64,000 nucleotides of DNA from assembly GCF_005377625.1 (NCBI RefSeq), contig NZ_CP040098.1:1178001-1242000 (forward strand), given 5' to 3'. Position numbers and translations under genes: made by a program. The notes beneath the pieces were generated by a model. The model had not been told where the DNA came from, did not search any database, and worked only from the letters and a program-made list of their open reading frames with translations. This document shows positions 44,074 to 52,276 of the stretch, piece after piece; position 1 is the first letter of the stretch, and each line of letters starts with the position of its first letter. The DNA comes from Desulfoglaeba alkanexedens ALDC (lineage in GTDB: Bacteria; Desulfobacterota; Syntrophobacteria; Syntrophobacterales; DSM-9756).

Positions 44074-45814
44074 TCGCTCCTCCCCTGTCCTTTCCTCCCG
44101 TTATCGGCAACGTAATGCTAAAGGTCGTCCCCTGGCCCACACGGCTTTCGACCTGGATGTCGCCGCCCAGTTCCTTCACCAGCCCGTAGGTGATCGAAAG
44201 CCCCAGGCCCGTTCCGCCCTGCTGTGCCTTGGTGGAAAAAAAAGGCTCGAAAATCCGCTTCAGATCCGATTCGGGGATGCCGCAGCCGTCGTCCGAAACG
44301 ATAAGGCGGATGTGGTCCTCATCCCGGCGTTCCACCGAGATCGCCACATGCCCTCCGTCGTTCACCGCCGCAAAGGCGTTGTTGAGCAGGTTCAAAAGGA
44401 TCTGCTGCAATCTTCCGCGGTCGCATTCGAAATCCGGAACATCAGGGCTCACCCTCACGGACAGTTCGATGGAACGGTGCATGGCTTCCTTGCTCAAAAA
44501 ACCCACCACCTCCTCGATCACGTCCCCGATATGAAGCCTCTGGAAATTCGATTCCCCACCCATGTGCCGGGCGAAACTCAGGAGCCGCCGCGTGATGGTC
44601 GCCCCTCTCTCCACGGCCTTCAAAATGGAATCCACAAGTCCCAGGAGCTTTTCGTCCCTGGCGTACTGCTCCTTGATGGTGAAAATGTCCTGGATGAGTC
44701 CCGCCTTCTCGCTGATGATGGCGAGCGGATTGTTGATTTCATGAGCCACCCCGGCCGCCAGCCGGCCGATGGAAGCCATCTTGTTTTCATATTCCACACG
44801 GTGAAGCGCCGCCACCCGCCTCTGATCCGCCTCGAAGATCTTGTTCACCAGGAAGGTGCAAACCCCGAGGATGACCACAAGGATCACGCCGATACTGATG
44901 GCGAGAAACATGAGGATCTTCATCTGAGCCTGGCGCCATGGCTTCAGCAGTTCGTCCTTCTCTTTGACGATCATCAGGATGAACGGTGTCTGTTCGATGT
45001 AAGCGTAACCGATCAGCAGCGACTGGTAGTCCGACGGATTGTAGTGCATCACTTCGGACCGCTCGGAAAAGTCCGGTATCGGCAGGTTGAGCTGATCCAG
45101 CACCTTGCCGTAATAGCGGGACGGGGTCTGCATAACCCCGTCGTGATTCACAAGAAACGCGTCTCCTCTGCCGCTCACGTCCAATTCGTAAAGCAACTCG
45201 TTGAACTTGGCCGTATCGAGGGTCGCCCGCAGGATGTAACAGGATCCGTCGTGACACCTATGCCGGATGGCGATCACCAAGTGCGGGACCTGGCGGAAGC
45301 CCATGAACACGTCGCTTATGTAGATTCCCTGTTCCATCACTTGGCGGAACCATTCCTCATCGTGGTAATTCACCCCTTCCAGCGGATACGGCCCCACATA
45401 CGCCCTCTGCACCCCGCTGGAATCGATCACACCCACATCGGTGAATCCCCCGAAGGCCGTCTTCAGGTTCTCCAGGAGTCTCGCCAGCCTCCTGGGATCA
45501 TTGAGATCGTCGAAGGAGTTGTCGTGGACAACGAAATCGAGGGCGGCCTTTCTTTCATCCAGAAAGTAGGTGATGGACCTTCTCGTGTTCGACACCAGAC
45601 GTACCGTGCGCAGGACGATCTCCGAATCCGTGGATTCTTTGCTGATCCGGTAGCCGATGGCGGCCATGAAAATGAGCGGGGTGAGAGTGACGAAAACCGT
45701 CAGGTAGACCGCCTGCTTCCAAATGAGGCGAAAATTGAACAGATGCCGGTAAGGGCCCGCCGCCACATCTTCGTGGTCCCAAAATTTCGGTTTCACAAGC
45801 GTCTTCAAGGACAT
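44051..45814 (-). CDS. Membrane sensor histidine kinase with extracytoplasmic Cache-like domain
   Basis: 587 residues. Membrane segment at about 34-55 (AVYLTVFVTLTPLIFMAAIG), periplasmic dCache-like domain to about 290 (DVGVIDSSGVQRAYVGPYPL, then FRQVPHLVIAIRH), second segment at about 300-325. Cytoplasmic HisKA with GRLAAGVAHEINNPLAIISE and HATPase with N-box LNLLNNAFAAV, G1 VSDDGCGIPE, F-box IFEPFFSTK and G2 GGTGLGLSITYG. No PAS or HAMP recognised between them. Likely senses a small organic ligand and feeds the receivers downstream. Ribosome site weak. Confidence 0.93.
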   Translation of the reverse strand: MSLKTLVKPKFWDHEDVAAGPYRHLFNFRLIWKQAVYLTVFVTLTPLIFMAAIGYRISKESTDSEIVLRTVRLVSNTRRSITYFLDERKAALDFVVHDNSFDDLNDPRRLARLLENLKTAFGGFTDVGVIDSSGVQRAYVGPYPLEGVNYHDEEWFRQVMEQGIYISDVFMGFRQVPHLVIAIRHRCHDGSCYILRATLDTAKFNELLYELDVSGRGDAFLVNHDGVMQTPSRYYGKVLDQLNLPIPDFSERSEVMHYNPSDYQSLLIGYAYIEQTPFILMIVKEKDELLKPWRQAQMKILMFLAISIGVILVVILGVCTFLVNKIFEADQRRVAALHRVEYENKMASIGRLAAGVAHEINNPLAIISEKAGLIQDIFTIKEQYARDEKLLGLVDSILKAVERGATITRRLLSFARHMGGESNFQRLHIGDVIEEVVGFLSKEAMHRSIELSVRVSPDVPDFECDRGRLQQILLNLLNNAFAAVNDGGHVAISVERRDEDHIRLIVSDDGCGIPESDLKRIFEPFFSTKAQQGGTGLGLSITYGLVKELGGDIQVESRVGQGTTFSITLPITGGKDRGGANAGAVGG

Positions 45815-45933
45815 CCGCAGCGTCCTAGGGGGAGAGTGCCGCTCGATTGGAGACCGGCTTCGTTAGAGCTTGTCCAAACCACCATGACCAGGACTTGGTC
45901 ACCCCCACTCATGAAAATCATCCCAGGGTATCG

Positions 45934-46300
45934 AAGCTGGAGCTTCTGCACAGTTGTGTTCCCAAGCTGGAGCTTGGGAACAAGGTGGAAGGCAACCGCG
46001 GTCATGTAGGAGCGGCGCCCTCGCCGCGATGAAATTCACACAGTTTGTAGAATAACGTATTAGGAATCTCAAACACAATGTTGCTCTCTGCAACGCCCGC
46101 GGAGCCTTCTCAGTACAGCTCAATAGAATAAAGTGTTTATTGTAAGATGTTAAAACTCTCTGGAACTTCAACCTTGTTCCCAAACTCCAGCTTGGGAACA
46201 ACGTCAAAAAATCCCCCTCTCCCCTTAATCGCCTCCCACAAGGGGAGGTGGAATAGAATTTCCCGCTCGTTCCCAAGTCAGAGCTTGGGAACCAGCGGGA
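45934..46300. repeat. Cluster of TTCCCAAGCT palindromes and a REP-like unit
   Basis: 45934-45984 is a MITE-core fragment with the AAGCTGGAGCTTCTGCACAG stretch, 46005-46035 is a REP-like unit nearly identical to 11161-11191, and further palindromes lie at about 46173-46200 and 46269-46291. The spacer 45815-46401 has no gene beyond the terminator listed next; short peptides predicted here are repeat artefacts. Confidence 0.75.
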
Positions 46301-46351
46301 AAGCAAGCAGAGGGGGGAAAACCAGCAGGCGGAGGGAGTTTGCACGAGGAC

Positions 46352-46396
46352 ATAAAACAAGGGCCGGACAGGCCCGAAGCCGGTGTCCGACCCTTC
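46352..46396 (-). terminator. Rho-independent terminator after the SLC13 permease
   Basis: On the minus strand a strong stem (AGGGTCGGACACCGG with CCTGTCCGGCCCT, tetraloop-like CTTCG inside) is followed by TTGTTTTATG, 5-50 bp after the permease stop at 46402. Confidence 0.8.
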
Positions 46397-46401
46397 CGTT
46401 G

Positions 46402-48216
46402 TCAGCTCACACCATAAAATAAGTATATGACACCGAGCATCACCACCAGGTACAAGACCGTCATGACGGCTCCGGCCCGCATGTAATCTATTGTCCTGTA
46501 GCCGCCGGGGCGCATGACCAGGGCATTCACCTGGTGCGTGGGAAGCACGAAAGTATTGGAGGCGGAAAGTCCCACAACCAGAGCCGCCATCCTGGGATCC
46601 GCGCCAGCCATGACCGCCATATTCATGCAGAGCGGCACTAGGAGCACGGTGGCACCCACGTTGGAAATGACGAGCGTGAAAAAGGAGGTGAGCAGCGCGA
46701 CCACGGTCAGCAGGCCGATGGGCGGGACCTCCCCGACAATGTCCAGGATTTTGTTGGCGATATAGGCGGCGGTTCCGGTTTGCTCGAAGGCGATACCCAA
46801 CGGGATAAGCCCGGCCAGCAAAAAGACGGTCATCCAGTCCACCGATTGGTAAGCCTCGTCGATGGACAAGACCCGGGTGATGATCATGCCCAGAGCTCCG
46901 GACATGAGGGCCACCGAGAGGCGAACATCGAAGAAGATGATCTGGGCCAGCGCGATGACCAGCCAGATCACGGCAAGCCGGGCCTTTTCCGGACGGAGGA
47001 TTTCGCCCTCGAGAGGGGTGGCGAAAGTGAGCATGCGTGGTTGCGGAAGGTTACGGATCCTGTGAAAGTGGCTCCAGGGCCCCTGGAGCAGCAGGATGTC
47101 GCCCCTTTTGAGTCGCACGTGGTTCATCCCGGAATAGTAAGTCCGGTCTCCTGTCTGGACGGCGATGGGGTTCACTCCGAAGCGATCCTGAAAGTCGACT
47201 TCACCCACGGTTTTCCCGATGAGTTCCGACCGCGGGGACACCACTACTTCGGCGAGCCCGGAATTGGTGCGCGCGAAATCTTCTGCGAAATAATCCAAAC
47301 CAGCCTTCAGGGTCCACCCGAAGGAGGCAGCCATCTTCTTCACGCGCTCCACATCCCCGATGATCACGAGATCGTTGCCGGGAGCCACCGTATCGGTGCG
47401 CCGGATGGTGAGCCGTCGAGTTCCCGTTTTAGCGTTTCCGATGGCCACGACGGTCACCAGGAAGTCCCGGCGGATGCCGAGCTCTTCCAAGGTCTTCGGG
47501 CCTTCGAAGGTGTCGGGAACGTGCACTTCATGGGGAACATCCAGGGCGCTGTAAGCTTCGAGGAGCCTCGCCGTGATGCCCCGGTCCGATTCCCCCTGGC
47601 TGGCGGGAAGGATGGCTTTCCCCAGGACGGCGAAATAAAGGATGGCGGTCGACAGCAGGCAAACCCCGATGGGGGTCTGGGTGAACAGCCCGAAGGGCGC
47701 CAGCTTTTCTCCCTTGAGAACCAGAAGATCATTCAAAAGGATGGTGGGGCTGGACCCCACCAGGGTGAGGGTTCCGCCGATGATGGCACAGAACCCCATG
47801 GGCATGAGAAGGCGCGATACGGGGATGCCCAGCCGCTTGGAAATCCTCTGAGTGGCGGGCATGAAAAGCGCCGCGGCGCCGATATTTTGCATCATGCTCG
47901 AGATGATCCCCACCGTAGCGCAAATCAAAGCCATGATGCGCCGCTCGCTCCGCCCCCCCAGCCGGATGATGGGATTCGCCACCTTGTTCATCACTCCGGT
48001 CTTGTCCAGACCGGCCCCGATGATGATCACCGCGATGATGGACACCACGGCGTTGCTGCTCAACCCGGAAAAAGCCTGCTGCGGCGTGACCAGTCCCATC
48101 AAAGGCAGAATGACCATCATGATGATACCGACCACGTCCACCCGAACCCACTCGAACACAAACAGGATCACCACGAAAGCCAGAACCACGAGCGTCAGGA
48201 TCATATCGTAGGTCAT
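46402..48216 (-). CDS. SLC13/DASS-type anion permease with two RCK_C domains
   Basis: 604 residues from ATG 48216 (GGAGAGGAG upstream). About 11-12 membrane helices split into two halves with the ion-transporter signatures LMQNIGAAALFMPATQRISK-like SMMQNIGAAALFMPA near 108 and FFTLVISNVGATVLLVPLCM near 510. Two TrkA-C/RCK_C modules lie in the middle (about 215-295 and 305-385; TVAPGNDLVIIGD, LKRGDILLLQG). Family members carry sulfate, dicarboxylates or phosphate with Na+. With the TauE/SafE exporter nearby, sulfate or sulfonate is a reasonable guess only. Confidence 0.9.
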   Translation of the reverse strand: MTYDMILTLVVLAFVVILFVFEWVRVDVVGIIMMVILPLMGLVTPQQAFSGLSSNAVVSIIAVIIIGAGLDKTGVMNKVANPIIRLGGRSERRIMALICATVGIISSMMQNIGAAALFMPATQRISKRLGIPVSRLLMPMGFCAIIGGTLTLVGSSPTILLNDLLVLKGEKLAPFGLFTQTPIGVCLLSTAILYFAVLGKAILPASQGESDRGITARLLEAYSALDVPHEVHVPDTFEGPKTLEELGIRRDFLVTVVAIGNAKTGTRRLTIRRTDTVAPGNDLVIIGDVERVKKMAASFGWTLKAGLDYFAEDFARTNSGLAEVVVSPRSELIGKTVGEVDFQDRFGVNPIAVQTGDRTYYSGMNHVRLKRGDILLLQGPWSHFHRIRNLPQPRMLTFATPLEGEILRPEKARLAVIWLVIALAQIIFFDVRLSVALMSGALGMIITRVLSIDEAYQSVDWMTVFLLAGLIPLGIAFEQTGTAAYIANKILDIVGEVPPIGLLTVVALLTSFFTLVISNVGATVLLVPLCMNMAVMAGADPRMAALVVGLSASNTFVLPTHQVNALVMRPGGYRTIDYMRAGAVMTVLYLVVMLGVIYLFYGVS

Positions 48217-48410
48217 GCGGATTCTCCTCTCCCCTCTAGGAGCGCGTCCGAAAACTCAGAATCAACCCTTTGGGACAACACAATTTAGCACACTCAGCGT
48301 ACCCAAAACCGCTAAAATCGGCATTCTCGGACAAGCTCCTAGCCAAGCAGGCCGATCCCTCGTTGCCCATTCAGCGGGTGCATCCAGCCGATGACGGCGG
48401 TCCCCACCCA

Positions 48411-48447
48411 TCACAAGAAAAGGGGGTCACGTCGCCGGTGACCCCCC
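48411..48447 (-). terminator. Rho-independent terminator after the small membrane peptide
   Basis: GGGGGTCAC (48422-48430) pairs with GTGACCCCC (48438-48446); on the minus strand the stem is followed by TTTTCTTGTG. It closes the unit containing the 59-aa, stress-like and 28-aa genes. The rest of 48217-48543 shows nothing further. Confidence 0.8.
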
Positions 48448-48543
48448 TATGAGGGCGCTTAATGCCGTTTCCTGCTGTTGAATACAACTCTCCTTCCTTC
48501 CCCTCAGATCAAGTGCCGAAACACGGGAACCCGTCGCCGCGTC

Positions 48544-48630
48544 TCATTTCGTCTGCTCGTTTCGAAACATGTAGCAAAGGACAAAAGTGATCACGACAAT
48601 GCTCAAGCCAAGCAGAAATTGCCGATCCAT
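48544..48630 (-). CDS. 28-residue single-pass membrane peptide
   Basis: ATG 48630 with GGAG about 8 bp upstream to TGA 48544. Sequence starts MDRQFLLGLSIVVITFVLCY and ends MFRNEQTK: one hydrophobic helix (about residues 5-22) followed by a charged tail. Located between the universal-stress-like gene and a terminator, and upstream of the SLC13 permease. Small peptides in this position often act as transporter accessory subunits. No family recognised; existence as a translated gene is inferred from ribosome site, membrane helix and context. Confidence 0.6.
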   Translation of the reverse strand: MDRQFLLGLSIVVITFVLCYMFRNEQTK

Positions 48631-48714
48631 CCTGATCTCCGTCACTGAACTCGAGTGTCCTGCCAAGGCGAACGGCGGCCGGTCATGGCCCCGCCCGCCG
48701 CCCGTAACCGGCGG

Positions 48715-49293
48715 TCAATGTGCCAGCGAGTAAACAGGAATCACCCACCGCTCGCCGTCCTGAACCACTTCCGGCGGAACGTCGGGTTCGCTGATCACGA
48801 ACTCGATCCCCCTGGTCTCGTTGTGGACTTCGCGGATACAATCTTCAACCCGGCCCATCCTGACCTCGTGCACAAAAGGTATACCCCGCCTTTCACATTC
48901 CCTTCGGAAGGCCACAGCGCATTCTTCACACGAACTCGTGAATTCCCGGCTGATCAGCGAGCAGTACGGAGCGACCCGAGGCGATTCCTTGGGAAGGGGC
49001 AGCACGTTCAGCGCGACGATTTCGTATCCCATGCGCTCGGCGAAACCCAAGGCATAATCCATGACCGCTTTGGAAAAGCGGTCTTCATGTCCCACCACCA
49101 AGACCTTCCGGCGAGCTGAATCGACGGCGTTCATCACCTGACGGGCGGCTTCATGCATCCCCCCTTCCGCATAGGTGGCCGCCTCCATGTGGATCTCGAA
49201 CGACTCCTTGATATTCCCCGCTTTCGTAATATCCACCTGCCGTCCATCAGGTCGTCGCTTCCCCGTGACCAAGCCCTTGATCTTCTTCAGCAT
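48715..49293 (-). CDS. Universal-stress-like protein with N-terminal A-x-x-Y-A-E-G-G motif
   Basis: 192 residues from ATG 49293 with GGAAGGAGG upstream. Residues 29-53 include FEIHMEAATYAEGGMHEAAR, the shared motif. From about 60 a UspA-type fold follows (RKVLVVGHEDRFSKAVMDYA, then LGFAERMGYEIVALNVLPLP), but the C-terminal G-x2-G-x9-G-S ATP loop is missing, so nucleotide binding is doubtful. A Cys pair in SSCEECAV is notable. Second gene of the sigma54-type unit. Confidence 0.85.
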   Translation of the reverse strand: MLKKIKGLVTGKRRPDGRQVDITKAGNIKESFEIHMEAATYAEGGMHEAARQVMNAVDSARRKVLVVGHEDRFSKAVMDYALGFAERMGYEIVALNVLPLPKESPRVAPYCSLISREFTSSCEECAVAFRRECERRGIPFVHEVRMGRVEDCIREVHNETRGIEFVISEPDVPPEVVQDGERWVIPVYSLAH

Positions 49294-49350
49294 GAAAATC
49301 CTCCTTCCATTAATGAGGCCCGCTTCTTAAACCGGCTGCGGCCCCGCAGT

Positions 49351-49530
49351 TCAGGTCCGGTACACTCGAGCACGCGGGCGCTGCCGCCGGTCCTTGCGCT
49401 TTTCGCTGCGCTGTTGATTCCTGACTTCCCGCGTTTGCTCCACGAAACCTTCGGCCGTTTTCCATTCGCCGGCTTCGGCAAAGGTGATCGCGGCCGCCAT
49501 CGCCTGAAATCTCTCCTTCCACCGCTTCAT
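49351..49530 (-). CDS. 59-residue basic protein carrying the A-x-x-F-A-E-A-G motif
   Basis: ATG 49530 with AAAGGAG 6 bp upstream. Residues 8-28 FQAMAAAITFAEAGEWKTAE hold the motif; the remainder (QQRSEKRKDRRQRPRARVYR) is strongly basic. No known domain. First gene behind the sigma54-type promoter at 49620-49635, 57 bp before the universal-stress-like gene. The motif probably folds as a short helix pair; the basic tail could bind nucleic acid, but that is speculation. Confidence 0.7.
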   Translation of the reverse strand: MKRWKERFQAMAAAITFAEAGEWKTAEGFVEQTREVRNQQRSEKRKDRRQRPRARVYRT

Positions 49531-49619
49531 GTCGCTCTCCTTTCTTCGTGTGGCCCCCGTTGGAACTCCCCGGGGGTTACGATCCGCGTTGTGCACCTGA
49601 TAGATCAAGGTTTGTGCCG

Positions 49620-49635
49620 GGCAACGCCAGTGCCT
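49620..49635 (-). promoter_or_regulatory. Sigma54-type -24/-12 promoter
   Basis: Minus-strand sequence AGGCAC-TGGCG-TTGCC matches the RpoN consensus (TGGCAC-N5-TTGCW) with the invariant GG and GC exactly 10 bp apart. Transcription would start near 49608, about 78 bp before the 59-aa gene. A sigma54 activator is encoded at 52277-53632. Elsewhere in this 446-bp spacer (49531-49976) a GTTGC-ACTTA-GCAAC inverted repeat at about 49701-49715 could be an operator; no promoter for the Lon-fusion gene was convincing. Confidence 0.6.
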
Positions 49636-49976
49636 CCTAACGATCTGTCTTTACTGACAAACATTGGCAGATCCTCGGTCGGAGCACCGCCCCCCCATAC
49701 GTTGCACTTAGCAACATGCGACACGGGGATTCCGATTTGCTAAACGATGTTAGTGTGTTAGATGGGTGTTGCAGGAGCGGCAAGAGGCTGTTGCAAGTTG
49801 CAATAGGCGCGGGGACGGCCGGGCAGGCCGAACGGTTAGGAAGGAATGCGAACGTACGGCGGCCAACGCGGCACGGGAATATCGGGAGCGAACTCGCCGG
49901 TTCCATTGCCTTCAGGCGCGTTTTGCACTATAGAAGGATCCGGTTCTCCCTCGTTTCGCTACGGAAAGGGCGGTGC

Positions 49977-51983
49977 ATGATCTTTTTTCATAAGCCACAG
50001 GAAGAGGAAGGGCACCGTCCTTCCAAGGATCTCGAAGACCTGCGGACGGCGATCGAGAAAGCCCGGCTGCCCGAACACATCTCGGTGGTGGCTTCAAAGG
50101 AACTGGATCGGTTGGAAAGCACCGATCCGTCGACCGCGGAATACACCATCGGACTCAACTACCTGGATTACCTGGTTTCCCTCCCCTGGAACCATTTCAC
50201 GGAAGACAACCTGGACCTCGCCCGCGCCGAAAGAATCATGAACGCCGAGCATCATGGGCTCGGCCACGTGAAGGAACGCATCTTGGAATACCTGGCGGTC
50301 CGCACCCTGTGTTCCATCCAGGCCTTTCACGTCCTCGTGGTGGATGACGAAGATATCGCCCGCACCAATCTGGAATATATCCTTCGCAAGGAAGGCTACT
50401 TGGTGGATTCGGCGACCAATGGATTGGAAGCGCTCCGAAAGCTCGAGCACAGGGAATTCGACTTGATCCTGACCGACCTCAAAATGGAAAAAATGGACGG
50501 GCTGCAGTTGCTGGAGGCGGTTCGGAAGATGGCGCCGCACACGGAGACGGTCATGATCACCGGCTACGCCACCGTGACATCCGCCGTGGACGCCCTGAAA
50601 AAAGGGGCGGTCCATTACCTTTCGAAGCCCATCAACCTCGAGGAACTGAGGCATATCGTCAAGGCGAGCAAGGAAAAGAAGCGGCACATGCAGATGGCCA
50701 GGGGCCCCGTGCTCTGCTTTTCGGGCCCCCCCGGCACGGGAAAGACTTCCATCGGTCAATCCATCGCCAAGGCGCTGGAGAGAAAATTCGTGCGGATGTC
50801 CCTGGCCGGACTTCGGGACGAAGCGGAACTGAGAGGTCACCGCCGCACGTACGTCGGAGCCATGCCGGGGCGCATCATCCATGAAATCCGCCGGTTGGGC
50901 GTGAAGAATCCCGTTTTCATGCTGGATGAGATCGACAAGATCGGCCAGGACTTCCGAGGCGACCCGGCGTCGGTGCTCCTGGAGATCCTCGATCCGGAAC
51001 AGAACAGCCAGTTTCTGGACCACTACCTGGATGTGCCTTTCGATCTGTCAGGGGTTATGTTCATCGCGACGGCCAACCTTGTGGAGCGCCTGCCGGCACC
51101 GCTCCTGGATCGGCTGGAGGTGATCGAATTTCCCGGCTACACGGAGAAGGAAAAGATCCGAATCGCCAAGCAATTCATCATTCCGAGGCAGCTTCGGGAA
51201 CACGGACTGGCGGGTCGAAAGCTGGAGTTCACCGACGAAGCGGTGGCTTATATCATTCAGGGCTACACCCGCGAAGCCGGCCTTCGAAACCTGGAACGAG
51301 AAATCGCCAACATCTGCAGGAAACTGGCGCGCACCTATCTTGCGGGCGGCGGCCGTGGGGAACCGGGCGATGTGGACGCGGCGGACATTCAAGAGCTCCT
51401 GGGACCCAGGCGCTACGACCGGGAAACGGCGGGCGCGAAGAACCGGGTGGGGGTCGCCACGGGCCTGGTGTGGAGTGCCTTCGGGGGCGAAATTGTCTTC
51501 ATCGAGGCCACACGGATGCGGGGATCCCAGCAGCTGATCCTCACCGGATCCTTGGGAAGCATCCTCAAGGAATCCGCACAAACGGCTCTGAGCTTTGTGA
51601 GGAGCCGCTGCGAGTGGTTCGGGATAGATGCCGATTTCTTCAGGGAGACCGACATCCACATCCATATTCCGGCGGGCGCCATACCCAAAGACGGCCCTTC
51701 CGCCGGGCTGACGATCGCCATCGCCCTCATCTCGCTCCTCACCCAGAGGCCCGCCCGTCGTGACGTGGCCGCAACCGGGGAGATCACCTTGAGCGGCCGA
51801 ATCCTTCCAGTAAGCGGCGTCCGGGAGAAGCTTCTGGCGGCCCAGCGGTCGGGACTCCGTACGGTGATCTTTCCGCACCGAAACGCACCGGAAATCGACG
51901 CCCTGAACCCCGACGTGACCGAAGGTCTGGAGATCGTGCTGGCCGAGGAGATCCAGGACGTTGTAGAGCGTGCCCTCGTATGA
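49977..51983 (+). CDS. Response-regulator receiver fused into a Lon protease
   Basis: 668 residues; ATG 49977 is preferred (GGAAAGG upstream) over an upstream non-conserved extension. Residues 1-112 match the helical region before the Lon AAA+ module ([20 protein letters not shown]), the usual Lon substrate-binding N-domain being absent. Residues about 117-232 are a complete receiver: [14 protein letters not shown], phospho-Asp D167 in [21 protein letters not shown] and [10 protein letters not shown]. Then AAA+ with Walker [10 protein letters not shown] (about 250), [30 protein letters not shown], and the S16 protease domain with catalytic Ser about 575 ([13 protein letters not shown]) and Lys about 618 (GVREKLLAA). 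All catalytic residues are present, so phosphorylation may gate ATP-dependent proteolysis. Confidence 0.93.
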   Translation: MIFFHKPQEEEGHRPSKDLEDLRTAIEKARLPEHISVVASKELDRLESTDPSTAEYTIGLNYLDYLVSLPWNHFTEDNLDLARAERIMNAEHHGLGHVKERILEYLAVRTLCSIQAFHVLVVDDEDIARTNLEYILRKEGYLVDSATNGLEALRKLEHREFDLILTDLKMEKMDGLQLLEAVRKMAPHTETVMITGYATVTSAVDALKKGAVHYLSKPINLEELRHIVKASKEKKRHMQMARGPVLCFSGPPGTGKTSIGQSIAKALERKFVRMSLAGLRDEAELRGHRRTYVGAMPGRIIHEIRRLGVKNPVFMLDEIDKIGQDFRGDPASVLLEILDPEQNSQFLDHYLDVPFDLSGVMFIATANLVERLPAPLLDRLEVIEFPGYTEKEKIRIAKQFIIPRQLREHGLAGRKLEFTDEAVAYIIQGYTREAGLRNLEREIANICRKLARTYLAGGGRGEPGDVDAADIQELLGPRRYDRETAGAKNRVGVATGLVWSAFGGEIVFIEATRMRGSQQLILTGSLGSILKESAQTALSFVRSRCEWFGIDADFFRETDIHIHIPAGAIPKDGPSAGLTIAIALISLLTQRPARRDVAATGEITLSGRILPVSGVREKLLAAQRSGLRTVIFPHRNAPEIDALNPDVTEGLEIVLAEEIQDVVERALV

Positions 51984-52069
51984 GGGACCGAGACGAAAGC
52001 GGCGCACAGCGATGGACACTCCCGCCCGCCGGGCGGGAACCCTTCCATTCAAAGAGAAAGGAGCCGAAA

Positions 52070-52264
52070 ATGGCGAGGCGCGTGGTGATCGATCGGGAAG
52101 CATGCATCGGGTGTCAAAGCTGCGTGGAGCTCTGCCCGGAAGTGTTCGCCTTTGATGCGGACGCGGAGAAGGCCGAAGTCATCAAGCCGGAAGGCGGACC
52201 GGAAGATTGCATCGAGGAAGCCATCGCCACCTGTCCTGTAGAGTGCATTTCATGGGAAGAATGA
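52070..52264 (+). CDS. Small [4Fe-4S] ferredoxin
   Basis: 64 residues from ATG 52070 with AAAGGAG 7 bp upstream. One cluster: [12 protein letters not shown] near 13-24 with a fourth ligand in [14 protein letters not shown] near 48-61. Layout resembles single-cluster ferredoxins of sulfate reducers. Electron partner not evident; neighbours are regulatory genes. Confidence 0.92.
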   Translation: MARRVVIDREACIGCQSCVELCPEVFAFDADAEKAEVIKPEGGPEDCIEEAIATCPVECISWEE

Positions 52265-52276
52265 CGGGATCTCGAC

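Noticed and set aside
49690-49820. Sigma54 promoter for the Lon-fusion gene in the TTGCA-rich stretch
   Set aside because: GG and GC elements are 12 rather than 10 bp apart in every candidate pair.
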